Shown in pieces: positions 18,507 to 27,717 of a DNA stretch of 64,000 nucleotides. Position 1 is the stretch's first letter. Each line of letters opens with the position of its first letter. The translations under genes were made by a program, and so were the position numbers. The stretch spans positions 1 through 64,000 of the forward strand of contig NZ_OBDR01000001.1 in the NCBI RefSeq assembly GCF_900215215.1. Direction: 5' to 3'. This DNA comes from Methanohalophilus euhalobius (GTDB lineage: Archaea; Halobacteriota; Methanosarcinia; Methanosarcinales; Methanosarcinaceae). The notes beneath the pieces were generated by a model. It worked only from the letters and a program-made list of their open reading frames with translations, had not been told where the DNA came from and made no database searches.

Positions 18507-19883
18507 ATGACATTTACCAAATCCGTAACTTGCTATGATTTTTATGACCGTGCCCAGACCGGTGAGAAATGCACCCAGGATGACTGGGACTTAATGACCA
18601 TCCCGATGAAGTCAATGGAACTGAAGCAGAAATACAATCTTGACTTTGGTAAGGAATTTGTTCCAACCGACAAGGACCAGATGGAAAGGCTGTTCAAAGC
18701 CGGTTTCGAGATGCTTCTGGACTGTGGTATCTGGTGTACCGACACCCACCGTATCGTCAAATACACAGAAGACGAGATCTGGGATGCAATCAACAATCCG
18801 CACAGGGAATTCCAGCTTGGTAGCGGTCGTGACGCAGTCTACTGCCGCAAGCGTAGTGTAGGTGACAAGAGAAAACCAATCGTGCAGGGTGGTCCAACCG
18901 GTTCCCCAATATCTGAAGATGTCTTCATGCCTGTGCACATGAGTTACGCTCTTGAGAAAGAATGTGACACCATCGTCAACGGTGTAATGACCTCTGCCCG
19001 TGGTAAATCTCCTGTACCCGGCAGTCCTTACGAAGTTCTTGCATCCAAATCCGAAACCCGGCAGATCAGGACCGCCGCTTCCATGGCAGGTCGTCCCGGT
19101 ATGGCAGTTTAGGGCCCTGAGACTTCTCTGTCTGCCCAGGGTAACATCGGTGCAGACTGTGCCGGTGGTATGAACTCCAACGACAGCCACGAAGTCTCCC
19201 AGCTGAACGAACTTAAGATCGATCTTGACGCAATCGCTGTCATTGCCCACTACAAGGGTAACAGCGACATCATCATGGATGAACAGATGCCTATCTTTGG
19301 AGGCTACGCCGGCGGTGTTGAGGAAACAGCCATTGTCGATGTTGCAACCCACCTGAACTCCATGGTAATGAGCAGTGCCAGCTGGCACCTTGATGGTCCT
19401 GTGCACATTCGCTGGGGCTCCACCAATACCCGTGAGACCCTTATGATCGCAGGTTGGACATGTGCCACCATTTCCGAGTTCACAGATCTGCTGTCCGGTA
19501 ACCAGTACTATCCATGTGCAGGTCCATGTACCGAGATGTGCCTGCTTGAGGCTGCTGCCCAGTCCATGACCGATACGGCATCCGGTCGTGAGATCCTGTC
19601 CGGTGTTGCATCTGCAAAGGGGGTCATAACTGACAAGACTACCGGTATGGAAGCACGTATGATGGGAGAAGTCGCACGTGCAACCGCTGGTATGGATATC
19701 GATACTGTCAACCAGATTCTGGATAAACTTGTAGCAAGCTATGAAGGCGATTATGCCAATGCGCCTGCAGGCAAGACGTTCCAGGAATGTTATGATGTTG
19801 CAACCGTTACACCGACCGAGGAATACGTCAAGGTCTATGACGGGGCAAAGAAGAAACTCGAAGACCTGGGTCTGGTGTTCTGA
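18507..19883 (+). CDS. mtmB: Monomethylamine methyltransferase with in-frame pyrrolysine (copy 1)
   Basis: MtmB transfers the methyl group of monomethylamine to MtmC. The frame runs 458 residues, with one amber codon (TAG at 19110-19112) at codon 202 after GRPGMAV and before GPETSLSAQGN. This is exactly the known pyrrolysine site, so the gene is a single CDS, although a simple ORF search splits it in two (18507-19112 and 19170-19883). Decoding needs tRNA-Pyl and PylRS, which are not in this window. The region after the TAG corresponds to the proposed PYLIS element. A hairpin terminator follows directly. Confidence 0.97.
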
Positions 19884-19893
19884 GACCACTGGT

Positions 19894-19925
19894 CAAGATC
19901 GGTATATGATACCGATCTTGTTTTT
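19894..19925 (+). terminator. Hairpin terminator after mtmB1
   Basis: CAAGATCGGTAT and ATACCGATCTTG form a perfect 12-bp stem with a three-base loop, followed by five T residues and a further T-rich stretch. It starts 11 bases after the mtmB1 stop and should separate mtmC1B1 from the regulator genes behind it. Confidence 0.8.
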
Positions 19926-19981
19926 CCCTTTTTTATACAGAAACTATTAATAATATACACTTCCATCAGCTATCCGATATA

Positions 19982-20764
19982 ATGGGTTCTTCGCTAAGTG
20001 ATACGGTTTGGCTTTCTGATAAGAGATTAAATCTCTTGCTTCTTTTAATGGAAGGTCCCAGGAACATCGATCAGATCAAGACATCTCTGAATGTGACTTC
20101 CAGGGGGATGATGCCCCAGATAAAAAAACTGAAAGAGAAGTACCTGATAGTTGAAGAGGGTGATCAATACTGTCTTTCCACGATTGGGGAATTAATTGTT
20201 GAGAAAATGCTTCCTCTCTTGAACACGATAGAGATGGTGAACAATGATAATGCCTATCTGGAAGAACATGACTTAAGTGAACTACCACCAAAATTATTTC
20301 GCAGGCTGTATGAACTTGGAAATTACCTTTTGATTGAACCAGACCTGAACCATACATTTGAAATTCCCCGGGAATTCACTGAAAACCTGCTCAAGTCCAA
20401 AAATATAAAATCGATAATCTCTTTTTACCGACCGGAATATCCTGATATTTATTGTGAATTAATGGAACATGCAGAGAGCATGTCATTGATTATGACACCA
20501 CCGGTTTTTGAAAGAATGAAGCAGTCATGCAATTCTAAAATGACCCGCCTTATAAGGGCTCCGCATATTCATGTGTATATTTTCCCGGAAAATAGCAGAC
20601 CTCCGGGCCTTGACACTTCAGATTGGTTTACTTACATAAGTTTTCTTGATAAAAACGGCCGTTATGATCATAAAGATATAATGAGTTTTGACGAGAGTGC
20701 CCTTAAATGGGGAGATGAGCTTTTCGACTATTATTGCTCTCTTTGTGAAAAGATTGAAATTTGA
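19982..20764 (+). CDS. FilR1/DUF1724-type winged-helix regulator A
   Basis: A 260-residue transcription regulator: an N-terminal ArsR-like winged helix (residues 8-75, with IDQIKTSLNVTSRGMMPQIKKL as the recognition region) and a C-terminal FilR1 (DUF1724) domain (about 100-255). Methanosarcina Msr regulators, which control methanol and methylsulfide methyltransferase genes, are in this family. Its place immediately behind mtmB1 makes it a candidate monomethylamine regulator. The ATG at 19982 has no Shine-Dalgarno sequence. It is paralogous to the next gene, 10 bases downstream. Confidence 0.88.
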   Translation: MGSSLSDTVWLSDKRLNLLLLLMEGPRNIDQIKTSLNVTSRGMMPQIKKLKEKYLIVEEGDQYCLSTIGELIVEKMLPLLNTIEMVNNDNAYLEEHDLSELPPKLFRRLYELGNYLLIEPDLNHTFEIPREFTENLLKSKNIKSIISFYRPEYPDIYCELMEHAESMSLIMTPPVFERMKQSCNSKMTRLIRAPHIHVYIFPENSRPPGLDTSDWFTYISFLDKNGRYDHKDIMSFDESALKWGDELFDYYCSLCEKIEI

Positions 20765-20774
20765 AGGATATTAG

Positions 20775-21596
20775 ATGACTCCACATGAACTTATTGACAC
20801 TATTTTTCTTTCCGACAAGAGAGAAAGATTCCTTTTGCTTTTGCTTGAAGGTCCCACTGATATAAAAAAAAGTAAAGAGCATCTAAATGTAACCTCTTCC
20901 TCCATTCTTCCTCAAATCAAAAAGTTACGGGAAAAAGGCCTTGTCTTCAAAGATGATGAGGGGATCTATGACCTTACAACTACCGGGCGCTTGATAGTTG
21001 AAAACCTGTCACCACTTGCATGTATGCTTGATGTTTTTGATTCAAAGGAGTATTACTGGGACACACGCGATATGGAGGCAATTCCCCGCCATTTGGTGGA
21101 AAATATAGGTCAGCTGGGTGAAGTTGAAGTTATTGAACCCGATCTTGACCACATGTATGATCTGCAACTGCAGTTACATTCAAATATGCTCAAATCCAAT
21201 TATATTAAATGTCTGATTTCTTTTTTCCATCCTGATTATGTTGAATTTTTTAATTCCCTTTCTTCTGCAGGCAAGAATCTGGAATTGATTTTTACGGGTT
21301 CAGTAATGGAAAGAATACTGGCCGAATCGCCTTCAGATATACAAAAACTGATCGAGCAGGAAAATGTTGATATAAGGCTTTTCCGGGAAAACGACTACAT
21401 TCCTTCATTGATTATTGGTGATGATTTTACTTACTTCTGTTTTTTCAATAAATCACACATGTATGACCACAGGGACATAATAAGTTTCACTGAGGGATCA
21501 ATTGAATGGGGGACACAGCTATTTGTTTATTATCGTGACCTTTCTGTTCCTGTTTCCTCTGAGATGCTGTCTGAAATCATAAACGGAAGTGAGTGA
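20775..21596 (+). CDS. FilR1/DUF1724-type winged-helix regulator B
   Basis: A 273-residue paralogue of the upstream regulator with the same layout: winged helix (IKKSKEHLNVTSSSILPQIKKL) and FilR1 domain. Shared landmarks include FLSDKRERFLLLLLEGP at the start and YDHRDIISF near the end (YDHKDIMSF in regulator A). AAGGA upstream supports the ATG at 20775. It overlaps the start of the histidine-kinase gene by eight bases. Tandem FilR1 genes may act together, as reported for Msr pairs in Methanosarcina. Confidence 0.88.
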   Translation: MTPHELIDTIFLSDKRERFLLLLLEGPTDIKKSKEHLNVTSSSILPQIKKLREKGLVFKDDEGIYDLTTTGRLIVENLSPLACMLDVFDSKEYYWDTRDMEAIPRHLVENIGQLGEVEVIEPDLDHMYDLQLQLHSNMLKSNYIKCLISFFHPDYVEFFNSLSSAGKNLELIFTGSVMERILAESPSDIQKLIEQENVDIRLFRENDYIPSLIIGDDFTYFCFFNKSHMYDHRDIISFTEGSIEWGTQLFVYYRDLSVPVSSEMLSEIINGSE

Positions 21597-23766
21597 TTTG
21601 GCATGGAAAGACCTGTCACTGAGGTTTAAACTTGTTCTTTATATTGTGGTCAGTGTTTTTCTCATCCTGTCTATTTCATCTTCAATAGTCATATCAACGG
21701 TTACTTCACAGGAGGAACAGCTCGCTTATGACCAATCTGCTAAAATGGCACAAAGTTATGCCAACCAATTCAATGCAGATATGAAGTCCAATATGGCTAT
21801 TGCAAGGGATATAGCCACCACAATGGGGGCTATTCATGATTCTTCTACAAGAGAAGAAGCCAACGATATAATAAGAAGTATACTTGAGGATAATCCTCAG
21901 CTGATAGGAACTTATAGTGGCTTTGAGCCCGATGCTTTTGATGGAGAGGATGAACGTTACATAAATACCACAGCTCATGATGGGACGGGCAGATTCCTTC
22001 CCTACTGGAACAGGATAGGGGGGGATATAGATGTTGAGCCACTTGTTGATTACAGTACATCAGATTATTACCAGTTACCAAAACGGACAAAGCAGGATGT
22101 TTTAACCGAGCCCTATTTCTATCAGGGTGCTTTGATTGTGAGTTATGTCTCCCCGATAATTGAAAACGATAAATTCATAGGTATAGGCGGGGTGGATGTA
22201 GGTCTGGATTACGTAGATAATACGGTTAGTAGTGTAAAGGCGTTTGAGACCGGTTATCTGTTTATGGTAAGCAATACCGGTATTATTATTTCCCATCCCA
22301 CAAATAAGGATTGGATTGGTTCCAAAAAACTCAGGGACTTTGATAATCCCGTCTTTCATGAGGTTGCCAGTGATATTGAAAAGGGCAAAAGTGGTTATGT
22401 CGATATCGTTGACCCGTCAAACGGGAAGGATGTGATACTCTTTTATGAACCCATTTCGACAGGCAATTATTCAATTCTTCTTTCTGTCCCGAAGGATGAG
22501 ATTTTTGCAGGCGTAGCTTCCCTGCGGTCGGATCTGTTTACGATCTATACATTTTCTATCGTTTTTATGGGACTGATGGCATATCTTATCGCAGCTTCCT
22601 TTAACAATCGGATAAACGGGATTGTGGATGAGTTCAGGACAATTTCGGATTCAGCTCTGGAAGGTGACCTTGACATCAGGGCAAATACGGATGTAGACAT
22701 TGATTTCAAGAAGATTCCGGAAGGACTCAATGAGGTGCTTGATAGCCTACAGGACGCAAACCGGTTGCGTGCAGAAATGGAAGATATAGTAAACCGCAGC
22801 CCGGTCATCGTATTCAAGTGGAAGTCCCAGAAAAACTGGCCGGTAGAATTTGTATCCAGGAACATTTCCCAGTTTGGTTATACCCAGGATGAGTTTACGA
22901 AGGGCAACATTACCTATGCGGATATAGTAGTGCCTGAAGATCTTGGAAATGTTGAGCAGAATCTCCTTGAAGCAATTAATAGAAGTGACAGGGAATTTAA
23001 TTATGAATATCGTATAATTACGAGGGATGGAGAGATCAAGTGGGTTGAAGAGAGAACTTTCATCGGTAACTTCTCTGCAAACCACTCAAATAAATTACAG
23101 GGAATCATTCTGGATATCAATGAACGTAAAAAGGCTGAAGAGGCTTTGAAAAAGATGGGAAAGATTCGAATTAAGGAGATTCATCACAGGATAAAGAATA
23201 ATTTACAGGTCGTCTCCGGTCTTCTTTACCTTGAATCTCTCAATTTCAAATCGGATGAAGTTATGGAGGTCTTCAAGCAAAGTGAGAACAGGGTACGTTC
23301 AATTGCCCTGATCCATGAAAAGTTGTATCATTCAGAAAATCTCACCAGTCTTAATTTATCGGATTATATTGAAGATCTTGTTGAACACCTCATCAATTCC
23401 TATAATATTGATGAGGATATTATCAAAATTCATCTTAATATCGAGAATCTATACTTGGATATGGATTCTGCCGTACCTCTGGGCATTATTATCAATGAAT
23501 TGACCTCAAATGCCCTGCAACATGCTTTTATTAAGGGTGAGAATGGGGAAATCAGCATTGACTTTTTTAAGTCTGCAGGTCAATTAATACTTAATGTTGA
23601 AGATTCAGGGGGTGCTTTCCCGGATGATATCGACTTCAGAAATACCGAATCACTGGGATTACAACTTGTTTCCAATCTCGTAAGCCAGATAGAAGGGGAT
23701 ATTGAACTTGATACTACAGATTACAGGACCTGTTTCAGGATTACTTTTAGGGATAAAGAGGTGTGA
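21589..23766 (+). CDS. Sensor histidine kinase: dCache, PAS, HisKA_2, HATPase
   Basis: A 725-residue membrane sensor. One membrane helix (about 14-36) precedes a large extracellular double-Cache domain (about 45-310), which contains GRFLPYWNR, DYSTSDYY and GGVDVGLDY, positions that form ligand pockets in Cache domains. A second helix (about 320-342), a PAS domain (about 385-510, with ITRDGEIKWVEERT), the HisKA_2 box (IHHRIKNNLQV) and a HATPase with NELTSNALQHAF, EDSGGAFP and SLGLQLV follow. The start is GTG at 21589, overlapping regulator B; a TTG at 21598 is possible. The ligand is unknown; an amine would fit the location. Confidence 0.88.
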   Translation: MSDLAWKDLSLRFKLVLYIVVSVFLILSISSSIVISTVTSQEEQLAYDQSAKMAQSYANQFNADMKSNMAIARDIATTMGAIHDSSTREEANDIIRSILEDNPQLIGTYSGFEPDAFDGEDERYINTTAHDGTGRFLPYWNRIGGDIDVEPLVDYSTSDYYQLPKRTKQDVLTEPYFYQGALIVSYVSPIIENDKFIGIGGVDVGLDYVDNTVSSVKAFETGYLFMVSNTGIIISHPTNKDWIGSKKLRDFDNPVFHEVASDIEKGKSGYVDIVDPSNGKDVILFYEPISTGNYSILLSVPKDEIFAGVASLRSDLFTIYTFSIVFMGLMAYLIAASFNNRINGIVDEFRTISDSALEGDLDIRANTDVDIDFKKIPEGLNEVLDSLQDANRLRAEMEDIVNRSPVIVFKWKSQKNWPVEFVSRNISQFGYTQDEFTKGNITYADIVVPEDLGNVEQNLLEAINRSDREFNYEYRIITRDGEIKWVEERTFIGNFSANHSNKLQGIILDINERKKAEEALKKMGKIRIKEIHHRIKNNLQVVSGLLYLESLNFKSDEVMEVFKQSENRVRSIALIHEKLYHSENLTSLNLSDYIEDLVEHLINSYNIDEDIIKIHLNIENLYLDMDSAVPLGIIINELTSNALQHAFIKGENGEISIDFFKSAGQLILNVEDSGGAFPDDIDFRNTESLGLQLVSNLVSQIEGDIELDTTDYRTCFRITFRDKEV

Positions 23767-24158
23767 TATTGAAAAAATCAAGAATACTGGTTGTAGAAGA
23801 TGAAGCTATAGTGGCAATGGTTATAAAACGCCGTTTGCAAGACCTGGGTTATATTGTTTCAGGCGTTGCTTCTACGGGAAAGGATGCTATCACCAAGGTA
23901 GAAGGAACTTTCCCGGATTTGGTACTTATGGATATCAGGCTTAAAGGGGATATGGATGGTATTGAAGCAACCAAAACAATCAAAGATAGATTTTCTCTGC
24001 CGGTGGTTTATCTTACGGCTCATTCGGATGATGTAACTTTTAAGAAAGCCAAAGAAACAGATCCGGATGGATATATATTGAAACCTTTTACTGAAAAAGA
24101 CCTGAGTACTACCATTGAGATCGCTCTTCACAAATTCCGAAAAGAAAAAGGGAACTGA
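23763..24158 (+). CDS. Single-domain response regulator
   Basis: A 131-residue CheY-like receiver with no output domain. The acidic pair is in VVEDEA, the phosphoacceptor is D57 in LMDIRL, the conserved Thr lies in YLTAHS and Lys in LKPFT. The start is GTG at 23763, overlapping the kinase stop by four bases (GTGA), so it is the kinase's likely partner. Without an output domain it must act through another protein; the two FilR1 regulators in the same transcription unit are obvious candidates, but this is inference. Confidence 0.9.
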   Translation: MILKKSRILVVEDEAIVAMVIKRRLQDLGYIVSGVASTGKDAITKVEGTFPDLVLMDIRLKGDMDGIEATKTIKDRFSLPVVYLTAHSDDVTFKKAKETDPDGYILKPFTEKDLSTTIEIALHKFRKEKGN

Positions 24159-24230
24159 GAAAATTATAATCCCGGGACGAGGCTTTAAGTTTGAGAAAAA
24201 TTTATCTTTGCCCATACATAATAATTAATA

Positions 24231-24428
24231 GATGAACCAATCAATAGTTTATGCCACTGACAGTATATTGAGGGAGATTGTTGAGCAGAGAATAAACTGA
24301 CCCTTGTCATGTTATTCCTACCCACATGTCCTCATTGCAGGGCTATTGAACCTCATTTCAGGGAGTATTCAAAACAGTATGGAGATTCAGTATTGCGGGC
24401 CCATATGTCTATGTGGTCTCATTTATAA
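24231..24428 (+). pseudogene. Decayed thioredoxin-like gene
   Basis: An ATG at 24231 opens MNQSIVYATDSILREIVE, which then needs a frameshift to continue as LTLVMLFLPTCPHCRAIEP. The CPHC active-site motif and the following FREYSKQYG are typical of small archaeal thioredoxins, but the frame ends soon after, at 24428, so the C-terminal half is missing. Frameshift plus truncation indicate a dead gene. Confidence 0.65.
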
Positions 24429-24528
24429 GTCTCAGGGCAAGCAAACCTTTTGCCAGTTCTTCCTGTGACATCTCCCTGGATTGTCTGAGCTGGCTTATCT
24501 TTTCGCCGAGGGGGTTTTTTACAGACAT
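24409..24528 (-). pseudogene. Remnant of an XRE-type HTH regulator
   Basis: The minus strand encodes 39 residues starting MSVKNPLGEKISQLRQSREM, the first half of an XRE helix-turn-helix domain (SQEELAKGL would be the start of the recognition region). The frame then loses similarity and ends at TAG, a stop otherwise avoided in this window. Family members of this type are usually about 180 residues with a C-terminal cupin domain. It overlaps the thioredoxin remnant, so the whole stretch 24.2-24.6 kb is gene debris. Confidence 0.5.
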
Positions 24529-24680
24529 TGATGCATTCTCCTTTTATACATTAATGAAAATGACCGCGGCACATATTGACATATATATTTAAATAGATAT
24601 CTTTGATGTTTATTTATGCCGGAAAGTTTGATAAATGTAGAGATAATTATTATTTAACAAATAATTAGAGGAGTGGTCGA

Positions 24681-25157
24681 ATGAAAAAAATAATCATACT
24701 TTTAATTGTAATATCCCTGCTGGGATTGGGCTGTACAACACAGGATACGACGGATCAGGATGAGCAGGTTCCAGTAAATGGTGAGGATAATCAGTCAGCT
24801 GAAGATAATCAGTCAGCTGAAGATATCCAGCCAGCTGAAGATGTGGATGAAGAAGATAATGTAAGTGAAGCCAATGATACGGAATTGGAGGAATATACTC
24901 CAAAGACTCACTATATATTGATAAACAGTTTTTATATTGGTTCTAAAGTACGAGAAATCAATAGAACAGACACAGTTGTGTGGAGAAACCAGAAAAAAGA
25001 ACCTGGTGTATTTACACTGAAAAGTGAAGATGGTTTGTGGGAAGATCAGAGAATTCCTTATGGGAGGACTTTTAAGTATACTTTCAATGAAACAGGAAAC
25101 TATTCATTTTACATACCTCCGTATTCTGGATTGAATATGACAATTACGGTTAAATAA
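24681..25157 (+). CDS. Lipoprotein with cupredoxin-like domain
   Basis: A 158-residue exported lipoprotein. The signal peptide covers about residues 1-17 and ends in a lipobox (LGLGC), with the lipidated Cys at 18. An acidic linker follows, including three near-identical DNQSAE-type repeats, and then a beta-rich cupredoxin-like domain from about residue 75 to the end (ETGNYSFYIPPYSG is the typical C-terminal strand pair). The copper ligand set is not clearly complete, so metal binding is doubtful. GGAG lies eight bases upstream of the ATG. It ends 23 bases before trm1. Confidence 0.75.
   Translation: MKKIIILLIVISLLGLGCTTQDTTDQDEQVPVNGEDNQSAEDNQSAEDIQPAEDVDEEDNVSEANDTELEEYTPKTHYILINSFYIGSKVREINRTDTVVWRNQKKEPGVFTLKSEDGLWEDQRIPYGRTFKYTFNETGNYSFYIPPYSGLNMTITVK
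24786..24839 (+). repeat. Three tandem 18-bp units inside the lipoprotein gene
   Basis: The unit GATAATCAGTCAGCTGAA occurs twice exactly and a third time with two changes. It encodes the repeated DNQSAE in the acidic linker and is in frame, so its number could vary without breaking the gene. Confidence 0.85.
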
Positions 25158-25180
25158 AAAAACCATGTCATGTGGAAGAC

Positions 25181-26341
25181 ATGGAAACAAGAAAAATAAC
25201 AGAAGGGACCACCGAAGTGGAGGTTCCTTCCGCTGCTATTGAAGACAAACTGCCTGTGAATTCACCGGTTTTCTATAATTCTCATATGGAACTTAACCGG
25301 GATATTACCGTGGCAGCAACTTCTGTTTTTGTTAAGGAAAATTTCGATTTTGAAGAAAGGCCACCTTCAGAGATCGATTATGTGGATGCAATGGCAGCCT
25401 CCGGCATCAGAGGGCTTCGCATAGCAAATGAGATAGGTCTCAGGACGACACTTAATGACTGGGATGCAGGGGCCTGTGATTTTATCAAGCAAAACATTAA
25501 ACTCAATGACCTGTCCGATATTGCTGAAACATCCTGTAGAAATGCAAATACTCTCCTGCATGAAAAACGATTCAATATCGTGGACCTGGACCCTTTTGGA
25601 AGTCCTGCTCCCTATCTGGATGCGGCCAGTCGCTCTGCTGTAAACTTGCTGGAGGTTACAGCTACTGACACTGCTCCTCTTTGCGGAGCTCACCTGAATT
25701 CCGGTATTCGCAAGTACGCTGCAGTTGCACTTAACAATGAATATCACAGTGAAATGGGACTGAGGATACTGCTGGGGTCTATTGCCCGTCATCTGGCACG
25801 TCATGAGAAAGGAATGGAAGTATTGCTCTCTCACGCCACGCGTCATTATGTCAGGGCTTATGTAGGGATTAAAAGCGGGGCTAAGAACGCTGATCGGACA
25901 CTTAAGGAGCTGGGTTATGTCACACATTGTGACAATTGCAGTTACCGTGAATGGAAAAAAGGCTACTCTGTTTTCATGGAACAAACCTGCCCGGAATGTG
26001 GGACTGAAATGAAATCAGGAGGTCTTCTCTGGCTTGGGAAATTACATGACAGTATTTTTTGTTCAAAGGTCATGGAAGAAATTGAAAAAAGACCCCTTGG
26101 CAAGAAGAAAAAAGCCTGTAAAATAATCCAGACCTGTCTGGATGAACTTGATATTCCTTTCTTTTATGATCAGCACAGGCTATGCAAACAGCTCTCTGTG
26201 GCAGCTCCACGTATTGAAAAGACCATTCAGGACCTGAGAGATAAGGGATATGCGGCCAGCAGGACACATTTCAGCGGGATGTCCTTTAAGACCGATGCCC
26301 CTCTAAATGTGATAAAGTCGATTCTCTCCAATATGTATTGA
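25181..26341 (+). CDS. trm1: tRNA (guanine-26-N2)-dimethyltransferase
   Basis: Trm1 dimethylates G26 of tRNAs with S-adenosylmethionine. The protein shows NSPVFYNSHMELNRD, the SAM-binding DAMAASGIRGLR, and the catalytic-region DLDPFGSP. A C-terminal zinc-ribbon pair, CDNC and CPEC, lies at about residues 250-280. The frame opens at a GTG (25172, 389 residues), but the ATG at 25181 (METRKITEG) is the more usual start; no strong ribosome binding site decides. Confidence 0.94.
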   Translation: METRKITEGTTEVEVPSAAIEDKLPVNSPVFYNSHMELNRDITVAATSVFVKENFDFEERPPSEIDYVDAMAASGIRGLRIANEIGLRTTLNDWDAGACDFIKQNIKLNDLSDIAETSCRNANTLLHEKRFNIVDLDPFGSPAPYLDAASRSAVNLLEVTATDTAPLCGAHLNSGIRKYAAVALNNEYHSEMGLRILLGSIARHLARHEKGMEVLLSHATRHYVRAYVGIKSGAKNADRTLKELGYVTHCDNCSYREWKKGYSVFMEQTCPECGTEMKSGGLLWLGKLHDSIFCSKVMEEIEKRPLGKKKKACKIIQTCLDELDIPFFYDQHRLCKQLSVAAPRIEKTIQDLRDKGYAASRTHFSGMSFKTDAPLNVIKSILSNMY

Positions 26342-26416
26342 TATATATACAACAAAAAGATATATATAAAGAATAGACGTTGAGATACCTCTCATGGTAT
26401 TATCAGGTGATTTCTA

Positions 26417-27004
26417 ATGTCCCGCGAAGAAGTAGAAAACCTGTTTCTTCAGGAAAAACCAACCCTTGCACTCCTTACTATATGGTCTCTTAGAAAGACG
26501 TATGCTTCTGTTATTACAAAACAAATAAATTCGACTTTTGCACATACTACAAAAATCCTTTCCAAGATGGCTGATATGGGACTTGTACAGTTTACAGCTG
26601 AAGGTAGGATAAAATATGTAGAACTGACAGAATATGGTGTAGATGTAGTAACAAATCTCAGGGATTTTATCATAACACTCGGGGAGAATCTTCCTGAAAA
26701 GTACAGGGAATTGGTAGCAACAGTTGAAGAGGAAGAGAGTGAAGGAACACAACTGAACAGGGAGTCCAAAGAAATATTGGAACGTATTAAAACATTAAGA
26801 AATAAGATAGAGGAAATCTATGGACAACTGGTAGAAGCAAATGCCAGTGAAGACCGGATTAAATTGAAACTGGGTCCTTTCAGCAGGGAAATACATATGA
26901 TAGGGGATACAATTGAGAATTCAGAGGAACCTATACATGATGATGTTCTCATTGCTTATGGTAACACCAAAGATGTCTTCGATAAACTGCTGGGCAGAAA
27001 ATAA
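26417..27004 (+). CDS. Winged-helix regulator with coiled coil
   Basis: A 195-residue protein with a MarR-like winged helix (about residues 12-80; TTKILSKMADMGLVQFTAEGR covers the recognition helix and wing) and a charged coiled coil (about 95-145). It probably binds DNA as a dimer; the target is unknown. GGTGATT is placed well before the ATG. The next gene begins 15 bases downstream, so the two may be co-transcribed. Confidence 0.75.
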   Translation: MSREEVENLFLQEKPTLALLTIWSLRKTYASVITKQINSTFAHTTKILSKMADMGLVQFTAEGRIKYVELTEYGVDVVTNLRDFIITLGENLPEKYRELVATVEEEESEGTQLNRESKEILERIKTLRNKIEEIYGQLVEANASEDRIKLKLGPFSREIHMIGDTIENSEEPIHDDVLIAYGNTKDVFDKLLGRK

Positions 27005-27030
27005 ATTTCTCTTCTTTTGTGCGGGATTAT

Positions 27031-27717
27031 ATGCAAACTGAATTGACAATAAAAGTGTATTCAAATACAGAACAGACCCTTGATGCAATTGCTGCAAAAT
27101 TTGCAGATAACCTCAAGGATCTTGACATGAAATTGGAAATAGGTTTTTCCAAAAACAAGTGGGTTACTGTAGATGCGGATGGGGATGATGCGGAATTTGC
27201 GATTCATTTCCTGAAGGAAAAATATGGCACACCTGTATATGAACCTGTAGCAGGGAAAAAATACCGTGGTTACATACAATCCATAAAAGAAGATAAAATC
27301 GTTGTAGACATTGGTAAAAAAGTCCCTATCACTGCGAGCGGACTGAAAAATCTGGGCACAGGCAGTCCGGATCAGGTAGCAACTCGTTTTGGTCTTATTC
27401 CATATATGCCTGTTAAAGTGGAAATTCTCAATACAAACGCGGGTGAACAGGTGAGATTTACCGGCCAACAGGCTGATAAATTATGGGAATGGAAGAAAGC
27501 TTCCACGGACAGGATTATTGTAAATTCAGTTACACGTTCCCAGCTCAAGTCAGTGCTGAAAAAAACAGGCCACAGCAGGGATATTTATGGTACTGAAAGG
27601 TTGGGAATTATGGAACATTGCGTGATATGCAGGGAAACTACGGATGGGCCGGGTATTGTTGCAGAGATCGGTCCAAAACTCAATGCTGATATGGGTGTAA
27701 TCCGTTCAGAAAAGTAA
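27031..27717 (+). CDS. DUF2110 family protein
   Basis: A soluble protein of about 228 residues matching the archaeal family DUF2110, with LTIKVYSN at the start, an S1/OB-like segment near the middle (KYRGYIQSIKEDKIVVDIG) and a C-terminal region with ICRETTDGPGIVAEIG. The OB-like segment suggests nucleic-acid binding, but no function is established. The frame is open from a GTG at 27019; the ATG at 27031 is preferred on family grounds. It ends one base before the convergent V4R regulator. Confidence 0.75.
   Translation: MQTELTIKVYSNTEQTLDAIAAKFADNLKDLDMKLEIGFSKNKWVTVDADGDDAEFAIHFLKEKYGTPVYEPVAGKKYRGYIQSIKEDKIVVDIGKKVPITASGLKNLGTGSPDQVATRFGLIPYMPVKVEILNTNAGEQVRFTGQQADKLWEWKKASTDRIIVNSVTRSQLKSVLKKTGHSRDIYGTERLGIMEHCVICRETTDGPGIVAEIGPKLNADMGVIRSEK

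Noticed and set aside
19110-19112. TAG as a point mutation splitting mtmB into a pseudogene
   Set aside because: Both copies have it at codon 202, the known pyrrolysine site, and the frame continues with full family similarity.
18612-19889. 425- and 428-codon open frames on the minus strand opposite mtmB1 and mtmB2
   Set aside because: They run across the amber codon region in antisense and have the Cys/His/Thr-rich look of a shadow frame; no ribosome binding site and no family resemblance. They owe their length to the codon bias of mtmB.
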